A stretch of DNA of 64,000 bases. It comes from Ferrimonas balearica (GTDB lineage: Bacteria > Pseudomonadota > Gammaproteobacteria > Enterobacterales > Shewanellaceae). Position 1 is the stretch's first letter; each line of letters starts with the position of its first letter. The DNA is taken from contig NZ_JAHVHW010000011.1 of the NCBI RefSeq assembly GCF_019802055.1, positions 62,001-126,000 of the forward strand, in the 5' to 3' direction. The notes under the pieces are model-generated. The model did no database searches. It was given only the letters and a program-made list of their open reading frames with translations, and was not told the origin of the DNA. Both the position numbers and the translations under genes were made by a program. Below, piece by piece: positions 9,231-18,979 of the stretch.

Positions 9231-9243
9231 GTAACGTCGTTAC
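9231..9243. promoter_or_regulatory. 13-bp palindrome before the propeller-GGDEF-EAL gene
   Basis: GTAAC-GTC-GTTAC, a perfect inverted repeat 32 bp before the ATG at 9275. It could be a repressor or activator site; no family is recognised. Confidence 0.25.
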
Positions 9244-9274
9244 AAAAAGAATAAGAATACGGGGTAGCGGGCTG

Positions 9275-12200
9275 ATGCGCTTTTTTCTGCTGGTGGTACT
9301 GATTCTGGTGCAGAGTGCGTCTCCTGCCCTGGCTTCTGCCATCCGTTGGGTTAACGCGGAGCAGGGGCTTCAGAACCAGTCGGTTTTGGCGTTTGCTGAG
9401 GACGACCAGGGGCTGATCTGGATCGGCACCGAGGATGGCTTGTACCGCATGACCGATCGCCATCTGCGCCGGGTGGATCTGCAGGGCAGCCGCCACCTGT
9501 TTGGCGAGTCCTTTATCCAGGCGCTGTTGCCGCTGCCCAATCACCAGATGCTGGTGGCCACCGATGACAACCTGTACCGATTAGACCTCTTCAACAACCA
9601 GGCTGATTCCCTGAGTCAGCTGGTGGATCTCCCCCTCCATACTACGACGAGCCGCTTCTACCAGGACAGCCAGGAGAACATCTGGTTTGTCACCATGGAC
9701 GGCGTGGTGTTCCGCCTGGCTCCGGATCTCAGCCGCTACGACGAAGTGGGGACTTTGACCACTGAACAGCATTGGCGCCAACTGTTTCGTGACGAGGGCG
9801 ATCAGGTATGGGCCATCAGTCGTCACCGCCTGGTCAAGATGGATGGGCCTCAACCGATTTCCCAGGAAAACCACTGGCCGATGGAGTATGGCGAACTGAG
9901 AGCGATGGCCGCCGATGGTAAGGGACGGGTGTGGCTGGCCAGCTATGGTGGCTTGTACGCTTTCGACACCGTAGAGGGCGTGGTGGCTTCCGCCCCGGTT
10001 TTTGATCAGCCACTGCGGGATATTGACCCGGATGGCCAGGGCGGGCTGTGGCTGTTGGGGCGGGGAGAACTCTACCACTGGGCCGCTGATGCGCCCGGAC
10101 CGGTGGAAGTGGATCTGAAATACCCACCATCGTTTCGCCCGGAATCACTGTTTGCCGGTCAGGTGGACTCTCAGGGACGACTTTGGTTGATCAGCGATTA
10201 TGAGGGGCTGATTGGGTACCGGCACACCGCCAGTTTTATTGAAGAGCGCATCAGCACCCACCTCTATCCCGGATTGAACAACGACATGACCTGGGGGATC
10301 CACGCGGAGGGATCCATGCGCTATCTGGCGACGGACAGAGGTGTCCAGTGGCTGGATACCGCCAGTGGAGAGCATGGCACCGTAAAGCTGCCCGCCCTTC
10401 GGGATGCGGGTGCGGCGTTCGGTCTGGCCCCTCTCGACGATACCCATCTGGTGGTGGCTTCGACCGAAGGGCTGTACCGCCTGGATGTCGAGAGCAAACA
10501 GGCAGAGCGAATTACGGGGATGGGGTTGCCGGACCTGCGCAACCAGGTGGTCTACAACGTGATTGCCGATGGTGATCAAATTTGGATTGTGACGGGGCGT
10601 TATCTGTTCCGCTGGTGGCCCGCCCAACAAAACAGTGAGCGTTTTGATGTCGATGGACGGCCGATCATCGGAGTGCGAAACCTGACGCGGGGGCCCGATG
10701 GCCGCCTCTGGTTTGGGGGAGAGAACCTGCTTGCCTACCAGGACAAGGGGGGGAGCGTCACCATGGTGCTGTCGGCCGGTAATGTTGAACAGCGCAAACA
10801 CTCCGTAGGCTTTTTGGCGCCTCAGGCCGATGGCAGCCTCTGGTTTTCCAGCTATGGCCGTGGGGTCTGGATGTACGACCCGCGCTGGCATGAGTTCCGT
10901 CAACTCAGCGACCAGTGGCAGATGGATTGCGACAACGCCTACGTCGGAGCGATGGTTGAACATCGGATGATCATCGGCTGCAGTCGCAGTCTCTTTGTGG
11001 TGGAGCCCCACCTGCAAACGCTGTTTGGCCTGGACATTTTCGATGGCCTGGCGATCAACAACTTCAATGAAGGTGCACTCTTCTATGACCCCGACATCGG
11101 CATGATGCTGGGGGCTGCTGGTGGCATGATCACCGTTGCGCCGGACCAACTGGCCCCCCTTCCCAGACAGGATCGCGCCATCATCGAATCCCTCGAGGTG
11201 CATTACCAGGATGGACAGCGACAGCTTTGGCTGGAGCCTGAGGGGCGCCCCATCACTATTGAGCCGGAGTACCGCCTGCTGGCGCTGCACTTCGCCAGCA
11301 ACCGACTGCTGGACCGCACCCCAAAACCTTACCGCTACCGTCTCAACCACAACGGTGTGGCGGGGCAACTTGTGGACTTTCCCAACCAGGGGCAGTTGAC
11401 CTTCAGTGGCCTGAAGCCGGGGAGTTATGAGCTGGAGCTTTACGGCGTCAGCCAGGGGATCTGGTCGGCGGTACCGAGCCGAGTTTCTTTCGTAGTCAAT
11501 CAACACTGGTGGCAAAGCGAGCCGGTCAAAGCCCTTGCCGGCTCAGCCCTGGTGATTTTTCTGATGTTGGGCCTGTTGCAACGGCAGCGGCAGGTGCAGC
11601 GGATCCGCCAATTCAATACCGAGTTAAGCCAGAGCCAGCAGCGCCTGCACCTGGCCATGGGGGCGGGTCGTTCCGACACCTGGGAGTGGGACAAGGCGAG
11701 CAATCGATTCCGCCTTGAGAATCATCAGCGTTACCTCGGCGACGACGGAATGCCGCGCCTGATGGAGATGAGCCAACTCACCATCCATCCTGATGATCGC
11801 CTGCGGGTGTGGCGGGCCTGGCGCGAGCACTATCTGGGGTTATCGGAACATTACGACGTCGAATATCGCCAGGCCGACTATCAGGGGCGCTGGCGCTGGA
11901 TCTGGGCTGCCGGTAAGGCGGTGGAACGGGATGAGCGCAATGGCCAGGCTCGTCGGGTGGTGGGCATCTACACCGACATGACCGCGCACCGGCGGCTGGA
12001 GCAGGAGCATGGGCTTTATGCTCAGGCCATCGAAAACACGGCGGAAGGGGTGGTCATTCTGGATCACCAGTTGCTGGTACAGGGCTGTAACCCGGCAGCG
12101 GAGATGATTCTTGCCACTCCCCGGGCCCAGCTGATGGGGGATCGGTTCCACCACTACTGGTACCGGGACCAGGAACCACAACTGGATGCGATTACCCAGG

Positions 12201-13669
12201 ATGAAGCCAGCTGGAAAGGGGAAGTGTTGTTGCGGGGACGCACCGGTGAGACCGTACCGGTTTGGCTCAATATCAGCCCGATGGGCGACCGCGCCCGCCA
12301 TCTGGTGGCGCTCTTCTCCGACATCACGGAACGAAAGCGCGCGGAACTCGAACTGCGCCGGCTGGCGGATTTCGATCCCCTGACCGGGCTCCCCAACCGC
12401 AGCCAGTTTAATGTCCGGCTTAATGCCGCCATCCAGGCCCGGGAACCGGTGGGACACCCCATGGCTCTGATGTTCCTGGATCTGGATCGCTTCAAGCACA
12501 TTAACGACACCTATGGACACTCCACCGGAGACGGTTTGCTGGTCCAGGCGGCTCAGCGTCTTAAGGGGCTGATGGGAGAATCGGAGCTGCTCTGCCGCTT
12601 TGGTGGCGACGAATTCATTGTGTTGATCAACGAATACCAGACGAGAGCAGAGCTGGAACGGTTGGCGCAAAAAATTCTCAGTGCCATTGCTGAACCCTTT
12701 GAAGTGGACGGCCAACTGTTCTACGTCTCCACCAGTGTGGGCGTCGCCTGTTACCCCGAGGACGCATTGCAACCGGAGGCGTTGATCCGTCATGCAGACC
12801 TGGCGATGTACCACGCCAAGGAGGAGGGGCGTGGCCGCTACTGCTTCTATACTCGTCAGCGCGATGCTCAGGCAACCTACCAGCTTGAGCTGGAGAACGC
12901 TCTGCGTCAGGCTCTGGAAGCCAACCGACTGGAACTGCACTACCAACCTCAACTGGATCTGAATACTGGCAAGGTCACCGGCGTGGAAGCGCTGTTGCGG
13001 TGGTTTGACGAGGAGAACGGTGCGGTGTCTCCGGATACCTTTATCGCTTTGGCGGAATCCAGCGGCATCATCGTCAAACTGGACCGTTGGGCTTTGCGTC
13101 AGGCGTGCCAGAGCTTTGTTCGCTGGGGCATGGGGGAAGGGCTGAAGCTGTCGGTCAATGTCTCAGCCAGCCACTTCCATCAACCGGATTACGTGGATTT
13201 CGTTTCCCGGGTTCTGACAGAAACCGGGCTGCCCGCTCGACAGTTGTGCCTGGAGATTACCGAAGGGGTGCTGATGAAGCGGGTCAGTCTGGCGCAAAGC
13301 CACCTGCATGCCTTGAGACAGCTTGGGGTGTCGGTGGCGGTGGATGACTTTGGTACCGGCTACTCCTCGCTGGCATACCTGAGTCAATTTGCCGTGGACG
13401 CGCTGAAGATCGATCGCTCCTTTGTACATGACCTGCCAGGCAACCTGACCAACGGCGCCATCACACGAAGCATTCTGGATATGGGGCGAAACCTGGGACT
13501 GCAGGTGGTGGCCGAGGGGGTGGAAACCGAAGCGCAGGAGGCGTTCCTGCGCCAACAGGGTTGTAACCGGATGCAGGGGTTCCTTTATGCCCGCCCCATG
13601 AATGCCGAGGCCTGCTGTCTGTGGTTGCAGGAGCAGATGGAGCGGCAAGAGTGGGAGGCGATCAGCTGA
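9275..13669 (+). CDS. Beta-propeller/PAS/GGDEF/EAL signalling protein (cyclic-di-GMP)
   Basis: A 1464-residue inner-membrane sensor for cyclic-di-GMP turnover. Order: signal peptide (about 1-22); a large periplasmic two-component-regulator-type propeller with repeated GLIWIGTEDGLYR / GRVWLASYGGLY units (about 25-660); a Y_Y_Y-like domain (about 690-750); one membrane helix (about 752-770); two PAS regions (about 785-905 and 910-1025); GGDEF with an intact GGDEF motif near residue 1110; EAL with EALLRW near 1237 and DDFGTGYSSLAYL. Both catalytic domains look functional, so it could make or destroy the messenger. The ligand of the propeller is unknown. Its stop overlaps the convergent phosphatase gene by 8 bp. 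Confidence 0.93.
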   Translation: MRFFLLVVLILVQSASPALASAIRWVNAEQGLQNQSVLAFAEDDQGLIWIGTEDGLYRMTDRHLRRVDLQGSRHLFGESFIQALLPLPNHQMLVATDDNLYRLDLFNNQADSLSQLVDLPLHTTTSRFYQDSQENIWFVTMDGVVFRLAPDLSRYDEVGTLTTEQHWRQLFRDEGDQVWAISRHRLVKMDGPQPISQENHWPMEYGELRAMAADGKGRVWLASYGGLYAFDTVEGVVASAPVFDQPLRDIDPDGQGGLWLLGRGELYHWAADAPGPVEVDLKYPPSFRPESLFAGQVDSQGRLWLISDYEGLIGYRHTASFIEERISTHLYPGLNNDMTWGIHAEGSMRYLATDRGVQWLDTASGEHGTVKLPALRDAGAAFGLAPLDDTHLVVASTEGLYRLDVESKQAERITGMGLPDLRNQVVYNVIADGDQIWIVTGRYLFRWWPAQQNSERFDVDGRPIIGVRNLTRGPDGRLWFGGENLLAYQDKGGSVTMVLSAGNVEQRKHSVGFLAPQADGSLWFSSYGRGVWMYDPRWHEFRQLSDQWQMDCDNAYVGAMVEHRMIIGCSRSLFVVEPHLQTLFGLDIFDGLAINNFNEGALFYDPDIGMMLGAAGGMITVAPDQLAPLPRQDRAIIESLEVHYQDGQRQLWLEPEGRPITIEPEYRLLALHFASNRLLDRTPKPYRYRLNHNGVAGQLVDFPNQGQLTFSGLKPGSYELELYGVSQGIWSAVPSRVSFVVNQHWWQSEPVKALAGSALVIFLMLGLLQRQRQVQRIRQFNTELSQSQQRLHLAMGAGRSDTWEWDKASNRFRLENHQRYLGDDGMPRLMEMSQLTIHPDDRLRVWRAWREHYLGLSEHYDVEYRQADYQGRWRWIWAAGKAVERDERNGQARRVVGIYTDMTAHRRLEQEHGLYAQAIENTAEGVVILDHQLLVQGCNPAAEMILATPRAQLMGDRFHHYWYRDQEPQLDAITQDEASWKGEVLLRGRTGETVPVWLNISPMGDRARHLVALFSDITERKRAELELRRLADFDPLTGLPNRSQFNVRLNAAIQAREPVGHPMALMFLDLDRFKHINDTYGHSTGDGLLVQAAQRLKGLMGESELLCRFGGDEFIVLINEYQTRAELERLAQKILSAIAEPFEVDGQLFYVSTSVGVACYPEDALQPEALIRHADLAMYHAKEEGRGRYCFYTRQRDAQATYQLELENALRQALEANRLELHYQPQLDLNTGKVTGVEALLRWFDEENGAVSPDTFIALAESSGIIVKLDRWALRQACQSFVRWGMGEGLKLSVNVSASHFHQPDYVDFVSRVLTETGLPARQLCLEITEGVLMKRVSLAQSHLHALRQLGVSVAVDDFGTGYSSLAYLSQFAVDALKIDRSFVHDLPGNLTNGAITRSILDMGRNLGLQVVAEGVETEAQEAFLRQQGCNRMQGFLYARPMNAEACCLWLQEQMERQEWEAIS

Positions 13670-14339
13670 GCCCGTCCAGCCAGGACTCGGTCAACTGAGT
13701 CAGGTTGTCGAGCCGGTGATCGGCGATCACGAAGCGGGGATCGTCCCGGTGATGGGGATCCGGCACGGCCAGCGCGGTCATTCGGGCAGACTTGGCGGCC
13801 AGCAGCCCATTAAAGGAGTCCTCAATCGCCATGCAGTGCTCTGGCGGAACCTGCAAGCCACTGGCCGCATCCAGGTAAACCTGGGGATGCGGTTTGCCAT
13901 AGGGGAGAGACTCGGCAGAGCGGGTCACCGAGAAAGCGCCGGTCAGACCCAGCCGCTCCAGCGTTGCCTCAACCAGCAAAGAGGGAGAGGAGGTGGCCAA
14001 CCCGAGGGCCCAGCCCCGCTGATGGATGGTCCGTATCGCTTGCTCGACGCCGGGCAGCGGACTCCCCTGTGTGCGGATCAGCTCAACCACCCGGTGCAGA
14101 ATGGTGTCGGCCACCTGTGGGGGAGTTGCTCCGGTCCAGGGGTGGCGCTGATACCAGTACGTCACCACCTGATCAATTCTCAACCCCTGGGTTTTCAGCG
14201 TGTCCTCAAAGGTGAGAGGCACTCCCCGATCTGACAAGATCTCCAGTTCAGCTTGCTGCCAGAACGGTTCTGAGTCGACCAGAACGCCGTCCATATCAAA
14301 AATTACGGCTTGGATAATGTGGGTCACGATGTGTACCAT
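13662..14339 (-). CDS. hxpB: HAD-family sugar-phosphate phosphatase, HxpB/YniC-like
   Basis: Cytoplasmic HAD phosphatase closest in pattern to E. coli YniC/HxpB, which acts on hexitol and 2-deoxyglucose phosphates. It has the DxD motif in FDMDGVLVDSEP (Asp15 nucleophile, Asp17), the SSPSLL motif, the GKPHPQVYLDAA lysine motif and the acidic motif EDSFNGLLAAK. GLRIDQVVTYWY in the cap is characteristic of the HxpB branch. Length 225 residues. It is convergent with the large GGDEF-EAL gene, overlapping it by 8 bp without a terminator between them. Confidence 0.87.
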   Translation of the reverse strand: MVHIVTHIIQAVIFDMDGVLVDSEPFWQQAELEILSDRGVPLTFEDTLKTQGLRIDQVVTYWYQRHPWTGATPPQVADTILHRVVELIRTQGSPLPGVEQAIRTIHQRGWALGLATSSPSLLVEATLERLGLTGAFSVTRSAESLPYGKPHPQVYLDAASGLQVPPEHCMAIEDSFNGLLAAKSARMTALAVPDPHHRDDPRFVIADHRLDNLTQLTESWLDGLS

Positions 14340-14368
14340 TCAGTTTTGAACAAGATTCAGTGTGATAG

Positions 14369-14380
14369 ATTCGCGCGAAT
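14369..14380. promoter_or_regulatory. 12-bp palindrome ATTCGCGCGAAT
   Basis: Perfect palindrome between the HxpB-like gene and the DUF4382 lipoprotein gene, upstream of a -10-like TACACT at 14416-14421. A possible operator for either divergent gene; no regulator is recognised. Confidence 0.3.
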
Positions 14381-14471
14381 ATTTAAATGACCGTAAATCT
14401 CGGTCGACTGATCGCTACACTGTACCTTTTGGTGCTCCGATGATGAAACGGTCTCAATGGGAGAGTTATAT

Positions 14472-15530
14472 ATGAAACGCAGTCAAACATTCGCTGTGGC
14501 TTCGCTGGTCGGCCTGCTGGCCGCTTGTGGTGGCAGCGATGATGCTCCGGCAACCGGTACCCTGAGCATGGGCATTACCGATGGCCCGGTTCATTATGCT
14601 GATGATGTGGTGATCGTGCTGAGCCATATGGTGCTGGTACCGGAAGCGGGCGGTGACCCGATTGTGTTTGACTATCTCCAGGACGAGAACGAACTGCGCA
14701 GCATCGATCTGCTGGAAGTGCAGGGCGCCAAAGTGGAATGGGTGATCACTGACCGTGAGCTGCCGGTTGGCAACTACGACGTCTGTGCTTACATCATCCA
14801 GGGTGACGGCAGTGAGACCACCTCTCACGTGAATATCGATGATGGCACCTTTAGCCTGTCCACCCCTTCCGGTGGCAGTTGCAAAGGCTTCAAGCCGGAC
14901 GACGTTGACGGCCAAAAACCGGCCCGCCTGAAGTTCAACCGTGAATCTCAGGTGACCGTGAACACCGGCATCAATAACTTTGTGATCGACTTTGACCTGA
15001 GCAAGGGCCTGGTAGATAACCGCCATTCTCAGGGCAACCAGACCGACTTCAAGATCAAGCCCAATGCGGTCACTCTGGTCAACGCGGGTGGCGCGGGCAT
15101 CATTCGCGGCGTATTGGCACAGCAGCAGTTTGATGCTTGTGAAGCGGACTTTGCCAGCCTGCTGGGGGCGTCTGAGTTCAGTCATGCGGCCTACCTGTAT
15201 GCCGACAGCCGTGACCGTACCACCATGGGTGACATCGCGGGTGAAGAGGGCTTCCCGGCGGACAGCACTCTGGTTGAGCCGGTGACCGTGGCCCCGATCA
15301 ACCTGGTAGAAGTTGAGCAGGAGGACGGCAGCATTGTGGAAGAGCTGCAGTACGAGTTCGGCTTTATCGGTGAAGGCATCTACTCCATCGGTTACACCTG
15401 TGTGGCCAATGTGGACCAGCCGGACACCCATGAAACCCAAGAAGATGGCTTTGCCATCTACCAGCACTACACTCCGGTAGAGGTGAAGGCGGACGAGGAA
15501 ACCATTCAGGATCTGGATCCGATCCTCTGA
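14472..15530 (+). CDS. DUF4382-containing lipoprotein
   Basis: Predicted lipoprotein of 352 residues; the signal peptide ends with a lipobox LLAAC, lipidated Cys19, followed by GGSDD. Residues about 30-185 match the DUF4382 pattern (GTLSMGITDGPVHYADDVV, then the RSIDLLEVQG and LPVGNYDV segments), a putative carbohydrate-binding or surface beta-domain. The rest is acidic and unassigned. The start at 14472 is preferred because GGAGAG lies 9 bases upstream and the signal peptide begins there; an in-frame ATG at 14457 is inside that region. A strong terminator follows. Function is unknown. Confidence 0.85.
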   Translation: MKRSQTFAVASLVGLLAACGGSDDAPATGTLSMGITDGPVHYADDVVIVLSHMVLVPEAGGDPIVFDYLQDENELRSIDLLEVQGAKVEWVITDRELPVGNYDVCAYIIQGDGSETTSHVNIDDGTFSLSTPSGGSCKGFKPDDVDGQKPARLKFNRESQVTVNTGINNFVIDFDLSKGLVDNRHSQGNQTDFKIKPNAVTLVNAGGAGIIRGVLAQQQFDACEADFASLLGASEFSHAAYLYADSRDRTTMGDIAGEEGFPADSTLVEPVTVAPINLVEVEQEDGSIVEELQYEFGFIGEGIYSIGYTCVANVDQPDTHETQEDGFAIYQHYTPVEVKADEETIQDLDPIL

Positions 15531-15552
15531 TCCCACATCGGTTTTCCGACAG

Positions 15553-15584
15553 AAAAGGCCGCCCTCTGGGCGGCCTTTTTGTTT
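15553..15584 (+). terminator. Terminator after DUF4382 lipoprotein gene
   Basis: Stem GGCCGCCC/GGGCGGCC with a TCT loop, A-rich before and TTTTTGTTT after. Confidence 0.9.
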
Positions 15585-15696
15585 AAATTTCAAACTGTGC
15601 TGCTTTTCCCATCCATTCCTTACGACTTTGGTGTAAATCGCTACTGACTTTGACTTCTATTCGGTCTGGCCGATTCAAAAGCGTGCGCAAGATCGC

Positions 15697-15732
15697 TATA
15701 CTGCGGGCACCCGAGGTGTGGCAGTGATCACA
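15697..15732 (+). promoter_or_regulatory. acnB: acnB promoter with overlapping CRP-like site
   Basis: TATACT at 15697-15702 is a likely -10 box. Beginning 15 bases after it, TGTGG-N6-TCACA at 15717-15732 fits the CRP half-site spacing TGTGA-N6-TCACA with one mismatch. If this promoter is the active one, CRP would bind downstream of the start and more likely repress; a second upstream promoter cannot be excluded. Confidence 0.5.
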
Positions 15733-15811
15733 GAAGCGTGCCAAATTGCCACATCCGTTCACAGGACGTGCAGCTTGTATGTGAGCCTGCCAGGAAGAGA
15801 GGAAGTGAGCC

Positions 15812-18406
15812 GTGTTAGAAGCCTATCGTGAACACGTCGCAGAACGTGCCGCCCAGGGAGTGGTGCCCAAGCCACTGGATGCCCAACAAACCAGCGAACT
15901 GGTTGAACTGCTGAAGAATCCCCCTGCCGGTGAAGAAGAAACCCTGATTGATCTGCTGGAAAACCGCATTCCGCCCGGTGTGGATGAAGCCGCTTACGTA
16001 AAAGCCAGCTTCCTTGCCGCGGTGACTACTGGTGAAGCCAGCAGCCCGCTGGTCAGCCCGGAGCGTGCCACCGAACTGCTGGGCACCATGCAGGGCGGTT
16101 ACAACATTGAACCCCTGATCAAACTGCTGGGCCACACCACTCTGGCACCGCTGGCCGCCAAGGCACTGTCCCACACCCTGCTGATGTTTGACGCGTTCCA
16201 CGATGTTGTTGAACTGGCCAACAGCGGCAACGATTATGCCAAGCAGGTCATGCAAGCCTGGGCCGACGCGGAGTGGTTTACCTCCCGTCCCCAACTGGCG
16301 GAATCGATCACCCTGACCGTATTCAAGGTGCCTGGCGAAACCAACACCGACGACCTGTCTCCGGCCCCGGATGCCTGGTCCCGCCCTGATATCCCGCTGC
16401 ATGCTCTGGCGATGCTGAAATCCGCCCGAGAAGGGATCACGCCGGATGAGCCGGGTGTGGTTGGCCCCATCAGCACCATCGAACAGCTGAAAGAGAAAGG
16501 CCACCCGCTGGTATACGTGGGTGACGTTGTGGGCACCGGCTCCTCCCGGAAATCCGCCACCAACTCTGTACTCTGGTTTATGGGCGATGACCTGCCGGGC
16601 GTACCGAACAAGCGCGGCGGCGGCTTCTGCTTCGGCGGCAAGATCGCGCCGATCTTCTTCAACACCATGGAAGACGCCGGTGCACTGCCGATCGAGATGC
16701 CGGTGGACAAGATGGCCATGGGCGATGTGATCACCGTATTCCCGTACGAGGGTGTGGTGAAGAACGAAGCCGGTGAAGTGATCTCCGAATTTGAACTGAA
16801 AACCGACGTACTGCTGGATGAGGTTCGCGCTGGCGGCCGTATCCCGCTGATCATCGGTCGCGGCCTTACCGACAAGGCCCGTGAAGTGCTGGGTCTGGCG
16901 CCCTCCGACATCTTCCGTCGTCCCCAGGACGTGGCTGATACCGGCAAGGGTTACACCCTGGCTCAGAAGATGGTGGGCAAAGCCTGTGGCGTTGAGGGCG
17001 TTCGCCCCGGCCAATACTGCGAGCCGAAGATGACCACCGTTGGCTCTCAGGACACCACCGGCCCGATGACCCGTGACGAGCTGAAAGACCTGGCCTGTCT
17101 GGGCTTCTCCGCCGACCTGACCATGCAGTCCTTCTGCCACACCGCCGCCTATCCCAAGCCGGTGGATGTGAACACCCACGCCACCCTGCCGGACTTCATC
17201 ATGAACCGTGGCGGTGTGTCTCTGCGCCCCGGTGACGGTGTGATCCACTCCTGGCTGAACCGCATGCTGCTGCCTGATACCGTGGGCACCGGTGGTGACT
17301 CCCACACCCGCTTCCCGCTGGGTATCTCCTTCCCGGCTGGCTCCGGTCTGGTGGCCTTTGCCGCCGCCACCGGCGTGATGCCGCTGGATATGCCGGAGTC
17401 TGTGCTGGTGCGCTTTAAAGGTGAGATGCAGCCGGGTATCACCCTGCGTGACCTGGTTCATGCCATCCCCTACTACGCGATTCAGCAGGGCTTGCTGACC
17501 GTAGAGAAGCAGGGCAAGAAGAACATCTTCTCTGGCCGCGTGCTGGAGATTGAAGGCCTGGACAACCTCACTGTCGAGCAGGCGTTTGAGCTGTCCGATG
17601 CGTCCGCCGAGCGTTCAGCCGCTGGCTGTACCATCAAGCTGGGCGAAGACTCCATCGCGGAGTACCTGCAGTCCAACATCGTGATGCTGAAGTGGATGAT
17701 CGCGGAAGGCTATGGCGACCGTCGTACCATCGAGCGTCGCATCAATGCCATGGAAGCCTGGCTGGCCAATCCTGAGCTGATGGAAGCCGATGCGGATGCC
17801 GAATACTGCGCCGTTATCGAGATCGACCTGGCGGACATCAAGGAGCCGATCCTCTGTGCGCCGAACGATCCGGACGATGCTCGTCTGCTGTCCGAAGTTC
17901 AGGGCGACAAGATCGACGAAGTGTTCATCGGTTCCTGCATGACCAACATCGGCCACTTCCGTGCGGCGGGTAAACTGCTGGACAAGTTCAAGGGCGCTCT
18001 GCCGACCCGTCTGTGGGTCGCGCCGCCGACCAAGATGGACCAGCAGCAGCTGATCGACGAAGGCTACTACGGCATCTACGGCCGAGTGGGTGCGCGCACC
18101 GAGATGCCCGGTTGCTCACTGTGTATGGGTAACCAGGCCCGCGTAGCGGACGGTGCCTCTGTGGTGTCCACCTCGACCCGTAACTTCCCGAACCGTCTGG
18201 GTACCGGCGCCAACGTCTACCTGGCGTCTGCGGAGCTGGCGGCGGTGGCCTCCATCCTGGGTAAACTGCCCACCGTGGAGGAGTACCTGGAGTACGCCAA
18301 GACCATCGATGCTCAGGCGGCAGACACCTACCGCTACCTGAACTTCCATCAGATGGAGCAGTACACCAAGCCGGCTGGCGAAGTGATTCTGCAGCAGCCC
18401 GCTTAA
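15812..18406 (+). CDS. acnB: Bifunctional aconitate hydratase 2 / 2-methylisocitrate dehydratase
   Basis: Main TCA-cycle aconitase. The 864-residue protein begins with the AcnB-specific HEAT-like domain ([16 protein letters not shown]), then the swivel domain with [20 protein letters not shown], and the catalytic domains. The three 4Fe-4S cysteines are present in GSCMTNIGH (near residue 709) and [10 protein letters not shown] (near 768 and 771). The start is GTG with AGAGGAA about 10 bases upstream, and the N-terminus aligns with E. coli AcnB. In E. coli AcnB also binds mRNA when the cluster is lost. Confidence 0.97.
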   Translation: MLEAYREHVAERAAQGVVPKPLDAQQTSELVELLKNPPAGEEETLIDLLENRIPPGVDEAAYVKASFLAAVTTGEASSPLVSPERATELLGTMQGGYNIEPLIKLLGHTTLAPLAAKALSHTLLMFDAFHDVVELANSGNDYAKQVMQAWADAEWFTSRPQLAESITLTVFKVPGETNTDDLSPAPDAWSRPDIPLHALAMLKSAREGITPDEPGVVGPISTIEQLKEKGHPLVYVGDVVGTGSSRKSATNSVLWFMGDDLPGVPNKRGGGFCFGGKIAPIFFNTMEDAGALPIEMPVDKMAMGDVITVFPYEGVVKNEAGEVISEFELKTDVLLDEVRAGGRIPLIIGRGLTDKAREVLGLAPSDIFRRPQDVADTGKGYTLAQKMVGKACGVEGVRPGQYCEPKMTTVGSQDTTGPMTRDELKDLACLGFSADLTMQSFCHTAAYPKPVDVNTHATLPDFIMNRGGVSLRPGDGVIHSWLNRMLLPDTVGTGGDSHTRFPLGISFPAGSGLVAFAAATGVMPLDMPESVLVRFKGEMQPGITLRDLVHAIPYYAIQQGLLTVEKQGKKNIFSGRVLEIEGLDNLTVEQAFELSDASAERSAAGCTIKLGEDSIAEYLQSNIVMLKWMIAEGYGDRRTIERRINAMEAWLANPELMEADADAEYCAVIEIDLADIKEPILCAPNDPDDARLLSEVQGDKIDEVFIGSCMTNIGHFRAAGKLLDKFKGALPTRLWVAPPTKMDQQQLIDEGYYGIYGRVGARTEMPGCSLCMGNQARVADGASVVSTSTRNFPNRLGTGANVYLASAELAAVASILGKLPTVEEYLEYAKTIDAQAADTYRYLNFHQMEQYTKPAGEVILQQPA

Positions 18407-18422
18407 GGGAATGCAACGAAAA

Positions 18423-18448
18423 CGCCCCGCAATCGCGGGGCGTTTTTT
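18423..18448 (+). terminator. acnB: Terminator after acnB
   Basis: Stem CGCCCCGC/GCGGGGCG with loop AATC and six T residues. The T-tract directly abuts the hairpin-ended element that starts at 18454. Confidence 0.92.
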
Positions 18449-18453
18449 GTTGT

Positions 18454-18932
18454 CAGTCTTAAACCACCTCCTATGGAGGTGGTGATCGTTTCCTCGGGGC
18501 TCTGCCTGTAGAGTTGGGATTTCTAAATAATTCCGCGTAAACGAATAAGCAGAATTGCCACGAAATTGAATCCATTTTGATGTTGTCGCAGATCTTTCAC
18601 GGCGAAAGCCGTCCACCTTGGCCGACTCGCGGCGCCGAGCGGGAACGACTGGGAATGAAGCCGAGGGCCAGGGAAGGTCCGAGTGGCCAGCCGAGCATGG
18701 AAGCGAGTCTGGCCAGAGCTGAAATGGGAAGGAGAGGGAGCGAGGGGCATTCGCCGCGCCGGAGGCAAAGGGGAGTCCAGAGGGGCGTAAGCCCTTCTGG
18801 CGGCCGCCGGGCCGCTCCCGGCAAAGGGGGTAATGGTGCATCTAAAGTCACATGCCTGTGGCATCCCCGAAAACAAAAAGCCCCCTTAAAGGGGGCTAAT
18901 CAAAGCCACCTGCTATGCAGGTGGATGTTTAC
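18454..18932 (+). mobile_element. Hairpin-ended element, copy 1 (longest, about 479 bp)
   Basis: Fills the 573-bp gap between acnB and rsd. Left end CAGTCTTAAAC then hairpin CCACCTCC-TAT-GGAGGTGG; right end hairpin CCACCTGC-TAT-GCAGGTGG then ATGTTTAC. Just inside the right end are hairpins AGCCCCC/GGGGGCT and ATGCC/GGCAT. Two shortened copies lie at 23082-23353 and 56466-56636. Subterminal palindromes and lack of visible target duplication are features of IS200/IS605-type elements. A GC-rich core at about 18605-18785 is absent from the other copies; no complete transposase or TnpB frame is visible in it. Mobility and family are inferred. Confidence 0.65.
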
Positions 18933-18979
18933 ATGTGCAGACGCCAGGCCACCCGGGTGGCCTGACACTGAAAACTGGA

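Noticed and set aside
15815-17461. 548-residue frame antisense to acnB
   Set aside because: Fully opposite acnB, no domain, composition of a shadow.
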